Source of the DNA: Lentilactobacillus kefiri
GTDB taxonomy: Bacteria > Bacillota > Bacilli > Lactobacillales > Lactobacillaceae
DNA length: 64,000 nucleotides
Reading direction: 5' to 3'
Assembly: GCF_007989105.1 (NCBI RefSeq)
Contig: NZ_BJVK01000003.1
Span: 88,643 to 152,642 of the forward strand
Shown: positions 52,830 to 60,711 of the stretch, one piece after another
Position numbering within the stretch: position 1 is the first letter of the stretch
How the letters are laid out: each line of letters starts with the position of its first letter
Position numbers and translations under genes: made by a program
Notes under the pieces: model-generated
What the model saw: the letters and a program-made list of their open reading frames with translations, nothing else
Told to the model about the DNA's origin: nothing
Databases searched by the model: none

Positions 52830-54761
52830 TCATTTATAAACATCAAACAACTTACTAAAATCAACCGTCCCCAAACCAGTTGCCTGGTTATAAACGGTTC
52901 CTGGCTGACCAGTGTAATACAGGTTAGAGTTATCGTCAGTGTCATTTAATGGATGGAATGGAGAATCACTCTTGGTTGCCAATTGATACAGCTGAGGATT
53001 CCAGAATCCCATTCGCTGTCTGCCGCTGGCACTGTTAATTAAAGCAGCAACGCCGGCAAACTGTGGTGAAACAACGCTAGTACCGCCATAATTGTTCCAA
53101 GGCTTTTCACTGGATGCCTGATAGACCTGATATCCGGTCATTGAATCCGCATTGGCTGAAATATCTGGATAATTTCGACCCCAGTTCGTACCATGGAATA
53201 ATGGGGCATTAAAGACCGGCTGGTTATATTGTGACAAGTACTCGCGGGCATTATAGGTGTTAACGCCGGGTACTCCTTCTTGATAATCAGGGGTTTGATA
53301 GGCTTGATCAAAGCCACCACCGCCAGCATCACTAATCAAATCCCAGAACTCTGGCATAGTTGCCAGGAAGTTGCTGTTGGCTTGTAGGAATGGCCAGTAG
53401 TAATCGGATCCCCAAGCTCTTTCTTTTGAGTTGGTAATGGTGCCCATTGACTTGTCATTAATCTTCATATCTTTTTTAAATGGTAAGCTGGTTCCACCTG
53501 CTGAAGTAATCCATGGGTTGGAAGGATAAGGGTCGCAATCTTGAATCGAACGATCAAGGATCACGTCATTGCCTGAAATCCCACTGATCGTGTAGTTGAG
53601 CGCACCATTATCACCAGCAGCCACAAAGCTTGAAATTCCTTGAAGGGCTCCTTGGGCCAAAACCATATTGAGGATTTGAACGTATTGTGATGGCATCACG
53701 TGGCGTTTTTCAAGTATCTGGAAATAGTTGTTCGGGCCAAGGCCCCAACTGTTGCTGATGGCACTGACATCCCCATCATCGTAGGCCATCAGATATGAAT
53801 TGATGAGATTCATATAATCTGAAGTGGCTGCCTTGTTGTAATACATCTTAATGTTGGCTTGTGGTGCCACCGATCCGGCATACTCAACATCCATTGTTGC
53901 TTCGGAATCATCATGAGAAACATAGCCTTTGTTTACCACATTTCCTTTGACATTTCGAACCGTAAATCGATTCTTGTCAGTGCTGGCATTTTCATGTTTC
54001 CAGAAATGGGACAAATTACTTTTAACCACATTTCCAAATGTAATAATGCCAATCGTTTGACCTTTACCGGTTAATCCCTGTTTATACAAATTATCAACGC
54101 CGTAAGTATCGGTAAATCGGCTTGTGTAGCCGTGATTAACCGAGTTGGCATAGTTGGGTGTATCATCATTCTTATTAAACGACACATCGGTTTCCGGGTA
54201 GAAATACCCTTTGCTATGATCGGCCATCCCCAGAACTGCCAACACAGTGTCCTGCAAGTCGGATGGAATCGATGGCTTTGATTTACCAAATTGGAGCGGA
54301 TCTGAATGGTACTGGGCGGTTCGCATGTTCATCTTGAACATCTTATTAATGTATTTAACTTTTCCGGTTACATTAATCACCAGCCCATTCTTGTATGGCT
54401 GAGCATCCAGATGATTCTTCTTAAATAAGGCCACCCACTGATTCAATACCGATTGGGGCTGACCATATTTGGCCTGAATTTGCGGACCGGTCAAGAAGTC
54501 CTTAAAATCTGATTTGGTTGGATCATTTACATCGCTGGCTTCTTGGTAATACTGTTGCTCGTTTTGCGGCTTCAACACAATATCAAACGTGGTAACCGTG
54601 TTTGCTGTAACCTTGGTTGGCTTCACTTTTTTAGCGGTTAACGTCTGGTTGTAGAGATCTCCAAAGACTGATGCGGAAGCTGTACCGGCAGTAACCAGTC
54701 CAAATGAAAAGACAGCTGCGAATAGAATCAATAATTGCTTAATAATATGATGTTTATTCAT
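52830..54761 (-). CDS. Secreted S53 family (sedolisin/kumamolisin) serine-carboxyl peptidase
   Basis: 643 residues. Signal peptide with likely cleavage after ASA (residues 28-30). A pro-domain (about 40-190; Pro-kumamolisin type with FKDFLTGPQIQAKYG) is followed by the catalytic domain. Triad and oxyanion residues: E287 and D291 in SEATMDVEY, D384 in FVAAGDNGA, and S562 in YGGTSVVSPQFAG. In most sedolisins the serine motif is SGTS; GGTS here still keeps the Ser. Late Asp residues (YPDISANAD, DTDDNS) would bind calcium. These enzymes are acid-active endopeptidases, suitable for an acidifying organism. Monocistronic. Confidence 0.9.
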   Translation of the reverse strand: MNKHHIIKQLLILFAAVFSFGLVTAGTASASVFGDLYNQTLTAKKVKPTKVTANTVTTFDIVLKPQNEQQYYQEASDVNDPTKSDFKDFLTGPQIQAKYGQPQSVLNQWVALFKKNHLDAQPYKNGLVINVTGKVKYINKMFKMNMRTAQYHSDPLQFGKSKPSIPSDLQDTVLAVLGMADHSKGYFYPETDVSFNKNDDTPNYANSVNHGYTSRFTDTYGVDNLYKQGLTGKGQTIGIITFGNVVKSNLSHFWKHENASTDKNRFTVRNVKGNVVNKGYVSHDDSEATMDVEYAGSVAPQANIKMYYNKAATSDYMNLINSYLMAYDDGDVSAISNSWGLGPNNYFQILEKRHVMPSQYVQILNMVLAQGALQGISSFVAAGDNGALNYTISGISGNDVILDRSIQDCDPYPSNPWITSAGGTSLPFKKDMKINDKSMGTITNSKERAWGSDYYWPFLQANSNFLATMPEFWDLISDAGGGGFDQAYQTPDYQEGVPGVNTYNAREYLSQYNQPVFNAPLFHGTNWGRNYPDISANADSMTGYQVYQASSEKPWNNYGGTSVVSPQFAGVAALINSASGRQRMGFWNPQLYQLATKSDSPFHPLNDTDDNSNLYYTGQPGTVYNQATGLGTVDFSKLFDVYK

Positions 54762-54966
54762 AAAATTAATCCCCTCAATCCAACAATTCTATGTACCGTT
54801 TACAAGCTAATTTTAGCATGGATACTTTTCCGGCAGAAAGGAATTGCTCATGATAATCGGCATCATTCCAACCCATCCTTCAAAGAACTGGTATATTAAT
54901 CAGCTTGAAACTACGGTATAATGAAAATGATTACATTGTCGAGTTAGAAATTGAGGAGTCCGTTTT

Positions 54967-55182
54967 ATGAAAGATAGTTGGTTTAATCGTAAATTCTATA
55001 AAACATTTGATTTTTGGATTGGGTTTGCACTTGTCGTTGGGGACTTAAGTGCCATCTTTTTTGGCCCCGGCCTTCATTTAAGTATGAGATCCGGCTTTTA
55101 CATTATTGGCTTGCTCCTTGGCATTTTCATGATTGCCCAAAGTATGTATGTGCCCGGTGACGGTACCAATGGTCGATCGTAA
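54967..55182 (+). CDS. Small membrane protein, paralogue of the one at 6069
   Basis: 71 residues after TTGAGGAG. The N-terminus WFNRKFYKTFDFWIGF matches that of 6069-6275, then two hydrophobic helices (about 14-33 and 42-60) and a polar tail. Function unknown. It is monocistronic, with a terminator at 55218-55269. Confidence 0.65.
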   Translation: MKDSWFNRKFYKTFDFWIGFALVVGDLSAIFFGPGLHLSMRSGFYIIGLLLGIFMIAQSMYVPGDGTNGRS

Positions 55183-55217
55183 CCCTTCGAAAATCAGTTA
55201 ATCCTTATAATGGAAAT

Positions 55218-55269
55218 AAAAATAGCGCCTGAAACATCATCGTAAAAGTTGACGTTTCAGGCGCTATTT
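55218..55269. terminator. Bidirectional terminator
   Basis: AAATAGCGCCTGAAAC / GTTTCAGGCGCTATTT with an 18-nt loop, between the small membrane-protein gene and sfsA. Confidence 0.85.
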
Positions 55270-55301
55270 AATTATCTATGGAGCAGACATAATATAATTT
55301 A

Positions 55302-56057
55302 TTATTTGGATTGCTTACCAATCGATGAAGGCAGCCCATCGCTCACGAACTTCTGATTCAAATCAAATGGAACCGGTTGATCCAACACCAATGTATCCGG
55401 CTCAACTTTGCAGTCGTATGCGACCACGTGGACGCTCTTTCGTTGAGCTTTACCGATTTCAACGGCCAGTTCGTTAAAGATGTCACGATCAATGGTGACT
55501 TTTTTGACGTTGGAAATTTGGATCACAAACAGTAAGTATGCCAAGTATCCGGCATCAACTGCTCGTTCCAGCGTTTGCACGTGCTTTAGGCCTCTGGTTG
55601 TTGGAGCATCCGGGAACGCCGCAATTCCTTCATTAATCAAAGTCACGCCCTTTACTTCCAAAAAGAACGGCCGGTCCAAATTGTCGGCACCCGCAAAATC
55701 CAAGCGAGAATCCAAATAGGTTGTCTCAGGATTCACCTTTGAGATGGATTGAATGCCGGGTAATTTGATGTAATTGGTCTCCAAACCGGTTTTGACAACC
55801 TTATTGGGAGCTTGCGAATCAATATTAATCCACTGCCGGTCATATTTTTTGGCCGCCACCAGATCATACCGGGTTTTACGGTTGGGATTGTCATTATGGA
55901 CCAAAGCAGTCGTGACTCCCGGCTGAAGAATGGTTGTCCGGCCCGTGTTCTTCACGTGAGTGGTGACCACTTCGCCAGTATCAATTAACTGACAATGGGC
56001 AATGAACCGGTTGGGCCGGTCAATGAATTTTGCTAAATGAACGTTGGGATATTGCAT
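55302..56057 (-). CDS. sfsA: SfsA family DNA-binding protein/nuclease
   Basis: 251 residues. SfsA layout: NRFIAHCQLIDTGEVVTTHVKNTGR (OB-like N-domain), then the PD-(D/E)XK-like core DSRLDFAGAD...FFLEVKGVTLINEGIAAFPDAPTTRGLKHVQTL. The Asp/Glu/Lys set (D in SRLDF, E and K in FLEVKG) is intact. E. coli SfsA was described as a maltose-metabolism regulator; structure suggests a nuclease. Single gene, ribosome site AGAGGTGC. Confidence 0.9.
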   Translation of the reverse strand: MQYPNVHLAKFIDRPNRFIAHCQLIDTGEVVTTHVKNTGRTTILQPGVTTALVHNDNPNRKTRYDLVAAKKYDRQWINIDSQAPNKVVKTGLETNYIKLPGIQSISKVNPETTYLDSRLDFAGADNLDRPFFLEVKGVTLINEGIAAFPDAPTTRGLKHVQTLERAVDAGYLAYLLFVIQISNVKKVTIDRDIFNELAVEIGKAQRKSVHVVAYDCKVEPDTLVLDQPVPFDLNQKFVSDGLPSSIGKQSK

Positions 56058-56132
56058 GGGGCACCTCTATACTGTCGTTTTCGGATTATTACTTGTATTA
56101 TATAGGTAATATAAACGTTTGGGGGAAATGAT

Positions 56133-56663
56133 ATGTACACATTTATTAACCGAATTCGAAATTTTATTTGGCTTAAAAGTCTTGCTTACATAATCTTCGG
56201 CTTGTTCTTCTTATTTGATCCACACGGAACACTGAATATCGTCATTAGCCTGATTGCGTCATTCTTTCTTGTATTTGGCGTGATTAACCTGATCTCCGCC
56301 TGGCGGCAAAGGGTCAACAATGAAGTCACCGACTATAGCATGGCAATCGGCATTGCCCAAATTGTGATTGCAATCATCGTCTTTATCCTGGCAGTCCCAT
56401 TACTGTCATTTCTACCGTTTATCTTGGGAATCGTGCTGATCATTACCGGAATTTCCAACGTCTTCACAGCGCTGAACCACCGTCAATACGTCAACATTTC
56501 ACCAATGCCGTTTGTTCTATATGGCGTCCTCTTAATTCTAGTGGGAATTTTGCTGGCATTCAATCCATTCGGAACAATTTTGATATTACTGCAATTCTTT
56601 GGCGCAACTCTGATTGTCATGGGCATCATGACCATTGTGACAGCTTGGAAATTAAGTGTTTAA
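56133..56663 (+). CDS. DUF308/HdeD-like membrane protein
   Basis: 176 residues with six hydrophobic helices in three repeated pairs (IIFGLFFLFDPHGTLNIVISL, AQIVIAIIVFILAVPLLSFLPFILG, YGVLLILVGILLAFNPFGTILILLQ). The DUF308 pattern of G...F.P repeats is clear. E. coli HdeD is an acid-resistance membrane protein, so a stress role is possible. Monocistronic with the terminator at 56674-56713. Confidence 0.82.
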   Translation: MYTFINRIRNFIWLKSLAYIIFGLFFLFDPHGTLNIVISLIASFFLVFGVINLISAWRQRVNNEVTDYSMAIGIAQIVIAIIVFILAVPLLSFLPFILGIVLIITGISNVFTALNHRQYVNISPMPFVLYGVLLILVGILLAFNPFGTILILLQFFGATLIVMGIMTIVTAWKLSV

Positions 56664-56673
56664 ATGAAGCTTT

Positions 56674-56713
56674 AATAGTAGCCGGATAGCAATATCCAGC
56701 TGCTATTTTTTTG
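56674..56713 (+). terminator. Terminator of the DUF308 gene
   Basis: TAGTAGCCGGATA / TATCCAGCTGCTA (one mismatch) followed by seven T residues. Confidence 0.8.
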
Positions 56714-56724
56714 GTTAGTTGACA

Positions 56725-56753
56725 TTGTATACTGTTTCACATTATCGTATAAT
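56725..56753 (+). promoter_or_regulatory. Sigma-A promoter of the putative ncRNA
   Basis: TTGTAT (56725-56730), 17-bp spacer, TATAAT (56748-56753). A perfect TTGACA lies 6 bp further upstream at 56719-56724. No open frame follows, so the transcript is probably non-coding. Confidence 0.6.
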
Positions 56754-56759
56754 AATGAC

Positions 56760-56977
56760 GTGAATGTAGTCAGTAGGTCCTTAAAATATAAGGTATCTGG
56801 TTAACTTCTATTTTCACAAGTTGCGGTCTTAACATCGCAACCGGGGGAGTAGAAATGAGTACCCATTCAAGATCCTAATAGATGTGTGTATCGATGAGAT
56901 ACCATCAGATACGAACTGAAAATTGATTAAGAAGTATGGGGGCACTTGGCACAACATATGATGTGTTGTGTCTTTTA
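56760..56977 (+). ncRNA. Putative structured RNA of about 218 nt, family unknown
   Basis: Bounded by a consensus promoter and a hairpin-plus-T terminator (GGCACAACA / TGTTGTGTC then TTTT, 56948-56976), with no credible coding frame. Self-complementary parts: CCTT/AAGG around AAAATAT, GTTGCG / CGCAAC (56820-56825 / 56836-56841), TTCTAT / GTAGAA around that hairpin, GTATC / GATAC (56888-56902), and a long-range perfect GTATCTG / CAGATAC (56793-56799 / 56906-56912). Size and layout would suit 6S RNA or another free-standing regulator, or a leader RNA, but I cannot assign a family by eye. Confidence 0.5.
56948..56977 (+). terminator. Terminator of the putative ncRNA
   Basis: GGCACAACA-TATGATG-TGTTGTGTC-TTTT, one G-U pair in a 9-bp stem. 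Confidence 0.7.
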
Positions 56978-57060
56978 TTATGTTTTCATAAACGTGTAAG
57001 CATGTTGGAAACGGTTTATTGCAGTTTCACAACATTTATTACAAAAATGTGTGTAAATCA

Positions 57061-57090
57061 TTGCAAATGTAATCTTTAAAGGCCTATACT
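57061..57090 (+). promoter_or_regulatory. Promoter of the 40-codon peptide gene
   Basis: TTGCAA (57061-57066), 18-bp spacer, TATACT (57085-57090). An ACATTT/AAATGT inverted repeat (57032-57050) lies just upstream. It predicts a leader of about 85 nt. Confidence 0.55.
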
Positions 57091-57180
57091 AAATATAGAG
57101 TTGAAGGAGAGAAACGCTCGGTTAATCCAAACGTTGATTTCCCAAATTTACAACTCAAAAAAATTAGGAGGCCATGTAAT

Positions 57181-57303
57181 ATGAAGAAAGCATTGGAAAA
57201 GATGTTCAACAAGGTATTGGCAAAGAAGTCTGAAGACGCTGGCAACTTGGAAACCAGTGAAAGTAACCGTTTGTTCTGGAACTCAGTAACCAAGGCACAA
57301 TAA
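57181..57303 (+). CDS. 40-residue peptide gene of unknown function
   Basis: 40 codons, ATG 57181 to TAA 57301-57303, behind an excellent AGGAGG (57166-57171) at 9 bp. Product: a Lys-rich, possibly amphipathic N-terminal helix (KKALEKMFNKVLAKKSED) then a polar/aromatic end (ESNRLFWNSVTKAQ). No signal peptide, Cys or membrane span. It has a dedicated promoter and a strong terminator at 57325-57366, so it looks like a highly expressed free-standing small gene. It could be a small regulatory or stress peptide, or a leaderless antimicrobial-like peptide (no immunity gene is adjacent). Family not recognised. The minus-strand frame opposite it is a shadow. Confidence 0.65.
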   Translation: MKKALEKMFNKVLAKKSEDAGNLETSESNRLFWNSVTKAQ

Positions 57304-57324
57304 AATGAATAGATTAATACGATG

Positions 57325-57366
57325 TAGGCAGCTGTTTCTAGTTACGAAACAGCTGCCTATTTTTTA
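57325..57366 (+). terminator. Strong terminator of the peptide gene
   Basis: TAGGCAGCTGTTTC-TAGTTAC-GAAACAGCTGCCTA, 14-bp perfect stem, then seven T residues. Confidence 0.92.
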
Positions 57367-57510
57367 TTCAAAAGGCTTCCTGTAAAAAGATCCTCGCCCA
57401 ATCCAAGCAACCGTTTGTCACGTACCCACAACACTTTGTGCGTCACCAACCTCCCCATCAAATAGTCAAATGACCGCTTGTATTTTTATATGGGTTAGGG
57501 TATCCTCTTA

Positions 57511-57558
57511 TTAAAGTGTTTTGTACTTTAATTCATTCAAATAATAGTATTTTATACT
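57511..57558 (+). promoter_or_regulatory. niaP-nadC promoter with two overlapping palindromes
   Basis: -35 TTGTAC (57521-57526), 18-bp spacer, -10 TAGTAT (57545-57550). TTAAAGT-N7-ACTTTAA (57511-57531) covers the -35, and AGTAT-TTT-ATACT (57546-57558) covers the -10. The palindromes are related (TTTTGTACTTT versus TTTTATACTTT) and centred 31 bp apart, as expected for a repressor. An NAD-responsive regulator is the obvious candidate. Confidence 0.6.
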
Positions 57559-57584
57559 TTTAAATTAATTGGGAGGTTATCAAC

Positions 57585-58763
57585 TTGGATAATACGAAAC
57601 AAAGTTCAAAATCCTTCACGTTCATGGTGATTGGAACCGCATGGATGTTTGATGCCATGGATGTTGGGTTATTGTCATTTATCATGTCAATCGTTCATAA
57701 GGAGTGGATGCTGACAAATTCGCAAACCGGATTAATTAGTTCCATCAGTACGGTTGGAATGATTTGTGGTGGCTTTTATTTTGGGAGTCTTGCAGATCGG
57801 ATTGGACGAAAGAACACCTTGATCATCACCCTGCTGACTTTTTCAATCGGAAATTTAGTGCTTGCCGCAGCCCCAGGATTTTATACATTTTTAGCCATTC
57901 GTTTTATTGTCGGAATGGGGCTTGGTGGTGAGTTGCCAGTTGCTGCAACCTATGTAGCCGATATGTACCGTGGTTCAAAGCGGTCACAGATGCTGATCTT
58001 AGCCGATAGTTTTTGGGCCGTTGGCTGGTTGGTCGCATCATTTCTATCCGTATTATTTGCCCCAGTATTGGGTTGGCGGGGACTGTTAATTTTAACCGCA
58101 TTGGCCGGCTTCTTCGCCTTGGTCTTACGCCGTCATATCCATGAAATTCATACACTGCCGAAGCAATCAAGTGAGTGGCGGTCAACCTTGAAATCAGAAT
58201 TCAAGCCTTGGACCATCACCCTTTGGATAGCTTGGTTCATGGTCATGTTCAGTTATTACGGCATGTTTATGTGGCTGCCAAGTATCTTGATTGATAAGGG
58301 ATATGGAGTTGTCAGCAGTTTTGGTTACACAACTATTATTGTCGTCGCCCAACTTCCCGGTTACTTCTGTGCCGCTTGGTTGGCAAAAAGAATCAAAGTA
58401 AAATATGTCTTTTCGATTTACATGTTGGGAACCGCTGTTGGTGCCATTATGTTTGGTCAGTCGACAACCGCTTTGATGATTATCATTGCCGGATGTGTGC
58501 TGTCGTTCTTCAACCTTGGCGCTTATGGTGCAATCATTGCCCTCACTCCGGATCTTTATGAAAGTACCATCAGAGGAACAATGACTGGAATTGCGCAAGG
58601 AATTGGCCGAATTGGTGCGATTGCCGGTCCGCTGTTGGTCGGAATACTGATGGACCATCAAGCCAGTGTTAACATCGTCTTCATCATTTTCATGATTTCG
58701 TTAGTGATCGGTTCAATTGCGGTATTAACCCTGCCAGCTGCTTCAAAAGGCTCAAAGGAGTAA
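57585..58763 (+). CDS. niaP: NiaP-like MFS transporter for a pyridine precursor
   Basis: 392 residues, TTG start at 57585 after GGGAGG. Twelve helices; helix 1 contains TAWMFDAMDVGLLSF, which I associate with the NiaP (B. subtilis YceI) nicotinate transporters. The loop motif GSLADRIGRKNTL and GLGGELPVAATYVADMYRGSKR follow. It is only 4 bp before nadC, so the transporter very likely imports nicotinate, nicotinamide or quinolinate for NAD synthesis. Quinolinate would be the direct substrate of NadC. The family call rests on recall and the operon. Confidence 0.78.
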   Translation: MDNTKQSSKSFTFMVIGTAWMFDAMDVGLLSFIMSIVHKEWMLTNSQTGLISSISTVGMICGGFYFGSLADRIGRKNTLIITLLTFSIGNLVLAAAPGFYTFLAIRFIVGMGLGGELPVAATYVADMYRGSKRSQMLILADSFWAVGWLVASFLSVLFAPVLGWRGLLILTALAGFFALVLRRHIHEIHTLPKQSSEWRSTLKSEFKPWTITLWIAWFMVMFSYYGMFMWLPSILIDKGYGVVSSFGYTTIIVVAQLPGYFCAAWLAKRIKVKYVFSIYMLGTAVGAIMFGQSTTALMIIIAGCVLSFFNLGAYGAIIALTPDLYESTIRGTMTGIAQGIGRIGAIAGPLLVGILMDHQASVNIVFIIFMISLVIGSIAVLTLPAASKGSKE

Positions 58764-58767
58764 CCCT

Positions 58768-59607
58768 ATGAATAATATTTTGCTAGCCGAAAAGTTAAAG
58801 GAATTTCTCAATGAGGATCTCAACTTTGGTGACATGAGTCTCAAGTATCTTCAAAGTTCAAAAGTGATCAGCGGCTCATTTATTGCTAAACAAGCCGGCG
58901 TGGTTTGCGGTCAGGAGATTCCTCAAGCAGCCTATGATTTGCTTGGTAACGCCCACTATACAGCCCTTGTTGAAGATGGAAAATACGTCAGCAACGGAAC
59001 AATCATTGGTAAGGCAACCGGCCAGGCATCAGTTCTCTTAACCGGCGAACGGGTTATTTTAAACTTGGTTCAACGGATGAGTGGGATTGCTTCAAAAACT
59101 GCCAGGATCATTGCCAAATTAGACGATCCGACAATCAAGATAACCGATACCAGAAAGACGGCACCCGGTTTGCGAATGTTTGATAAGTTTGCGGTTGCTG
59201 CCGGTGGCGGCTTTAACCATCGTTTTGACCTAACCGGCGGGATTATGCTGAAGGACAACCATATTGCATTAGCGGGCGGTGTCCGTGAAGCGTTATTGGC
59301 AGTCAAAAGGAATGTCGGCCCATTGACTCCCATCGAGATTGAAGTCGAAACAGAAGACGAGCTGAAAGACGCCGCTTCTGTGGGTGCCAACGTCATCATG
59401 TTTGATAATCAGAAACCGGAAACCATCAAAGAATGGAAACGACTAGTCCCCGAAACGATGAAAATTGAAGCATCCGGTGGAATTACGGAAGAAACAGTTG
59501 CCTCCTTTAAAGGATGCGGTGCGGACTATCTTTCCATTGGAAACTTAACCAACGACGTTTCACCTTTGGATATTAGTTTTCTAGTCAAAGGTGTTATTAA
59601 GAAATAA
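58768..59607 (+). CDS. nadC: Nicotinate-nucleotide diphosphorylase (quinolinate phosphoribosyltransferase)
   Basis: 279 residues. NadC motifs: LNFGDMSLKYL at the N-terminus, GERVILNLVQRMSGIAS near 95-111, the KITDTRKTAPGLRMFDKFAVAAGGGFNHR block (about 127-155), LKDNHIALAGG, EVETEDEL and IEASGGITEE...GADYLSIG. It makes nicotinate mononucleotide from quinolinate and PRPP. No nadA or nadB is nearby, and lactobacilli usually lack them, so quinolinate may come from outside through the upstream transporter. Terminator at 59633-59672. Confidence 0.93.
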   Translation: MNNILLAEKLKEFLNEDLNFGDMSLKYLQSSKVISGSFIAKQAGVVCGQEIPQAAYDLLGNAHYTALVEDGKYVSNGTIIGKATGQASVLLTGERVILNLVQRMSGIASKTARIIAKLDDPTIKITDTRKTAPGLRMFDKFAVAAGGGFNHRFDLTGGIMLKDNHIALAGGVREALLAVKRNVGPLTPIEIEVETEDELKDAASVGANVIMFDNQKPETIKEWKRLVPETMKIEASGGITEETVASFKGCGADYLSIGNLTNDVSPLDISFLVKGVIKK

Positions 59608-59632
59608 TAATCAGGTCCATATAATTGCATTC

Positions 59633-59672
59633 AAAAACCTCTTTCGAGTTTAAATATCGAAAGAGGTTTTTA
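59633..59672. terminator. Bidirectional terminator
   Basis: AAAAACCTCTTTCGA / TCGAAAGAGGTTTTT, 15-bp perfect stem with a 9-nt loop, between nadC and the nucleoside hydrolase gene. Confidence 0.9.
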
Positions 59673-59711
59673 TAGTTTATTTTTAAATCATAATACTGGC
59701 AATATTATTGT

Positions 59712-60641
59712 TTACTCGTTCTTTGTTAACAGCTCATCCAGCTTATTGAAGAATGCTTTACCACGCACTTCGGTAACCAGGTTAATCGGTCGGCCATCGT
59801 TGGTTTCAAATGTCCGTCCGGCACCGGCACCAGTCGTCAGGACGTCACCTTTAATATCTTTGGATTCCACGAGATCCGGATATTGACTGGCAACGGTGGT
59901 TAGCACATCCCACAAATAATAAGTTGAATTGGCTTCATAGGATGAAACCAGCGCATAGCCTTGGCCAATCAGATCCATCATTGGGTACCGCCTCAAGCTG
60001 GCCCAATGCTGCTGAACATCAGCGTTCAACGGAACTTGGTTGGTACTTTCAAGGCCCACCATTTGAATATCAATGTCAGCATCCCAGACCGTCTTAACAG
60101 CTTCAGGATCCCAATAAGCGTTCCACTCTGCCGTCCCATCATGTTTGGGTTCCAGGACATTACCTTCAGTGCGCATTGTGCCACCCATCCAGTACAGCCG
60201 CTGAATCTTTTTGACGATCGTTGGATCAACCTCCAAAGCCCGTGCCAAATCAGTAAGCGGCCCGGTCATAACCAAATCGGTTTTGCCTTCAGTATTCTGG
60301 AGCTTGTCGATCATATCCAAATGAGCCGGCTTTTCAGCCAGTGGCGTGGTTGGAGCGCCGTGTTCGTTGAGTAATGGGAAAGCATCAAATGAAAATGAAC
60401 TCAGTCGCCATTCCTTTGGAAATTGGTGAACCGCTCGTGAATTTGATGCCGCAACGGAAACTTGGGCGCCGTGCCCAAATCTGGTAATGATTTTGCGTGA
60501 AGCCGGTACAGATCCATCAATGTAACCATCCGCATCAATTACCCCGACACCGGTCAAATTTACCTCGGGCATTTGCAGCAAGAGCAACAATGATACCAAA
60601 TCATCGACGTTACCATCATGGTCAAAGTAGACATTTTTCAA
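59712..60641 (-). CDS. Nucleoside hydrolase family protein (IunH-like)
   Basis: 309 residues, TTG start at 60641 set by AAGGAGG. N-terminal metal motif YFDHDGNVDDLVSLLLLL gives the Asp cluster that binds Ca and ribose (D7, D9, D13, D14). GPLTDLARALEVDP and the conserved WMGG-type segment RLYWMGGTM are present. The usual motif is DxDPGxDD; the G-N-V here shows a divergent subgroup. It would split nucleosides to ribose and base. Specificity is open. Single gene. Confidence 0.82.
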   Translation of the reverse strand: MKNVYFDHDGNVDDLVSLLLLLQMPEVNLTGVGVIDADGYIDGSVPASRKIITRFGHGAQVSVAASNSRAVHQFPKEWRLSSFSFDAFPLLNEHGAPTTPLAEKPAHLDMIDKLQNTEGKTDLVMTGPLTDLARALEVDPTIVKKIQRLYWMGGTMRTEGNVLEPKHDGTAEWNAYWDPEAVKTVWDADIDIQMVGLESTNQVPLNADVQQHWASLRRYPMMDLIGQGYALVSSYEANSTYYLWDVLTTVASQYPDLVESKDIKGDVLTTGAGAGRTFETNDGRPINLVTEVRGKAFFNKLDELLTKNE

Positions 60642-60711
60642 GATTGCATCCTCCTTATTTGTTACTTTTATCATACAGGATGGATGTTCTGGGGTCTAAT
60701 CAAATCATTCC

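Noticed and set aside
52642..52839. Plus-strand 65-codon frame between the ugp promoter and the peptidase gene
   Set aside because: It starts inside one terminator, runs through a second and has no ribosome site; I could not support a homology.
57084..57293. Minus-strand 69-codon frame opposite the 40-residue peptide
   Set aside because: No start signals; its pattern mirrors the plus-strand gene, which has a promoter, AGGAGG and a terminator.
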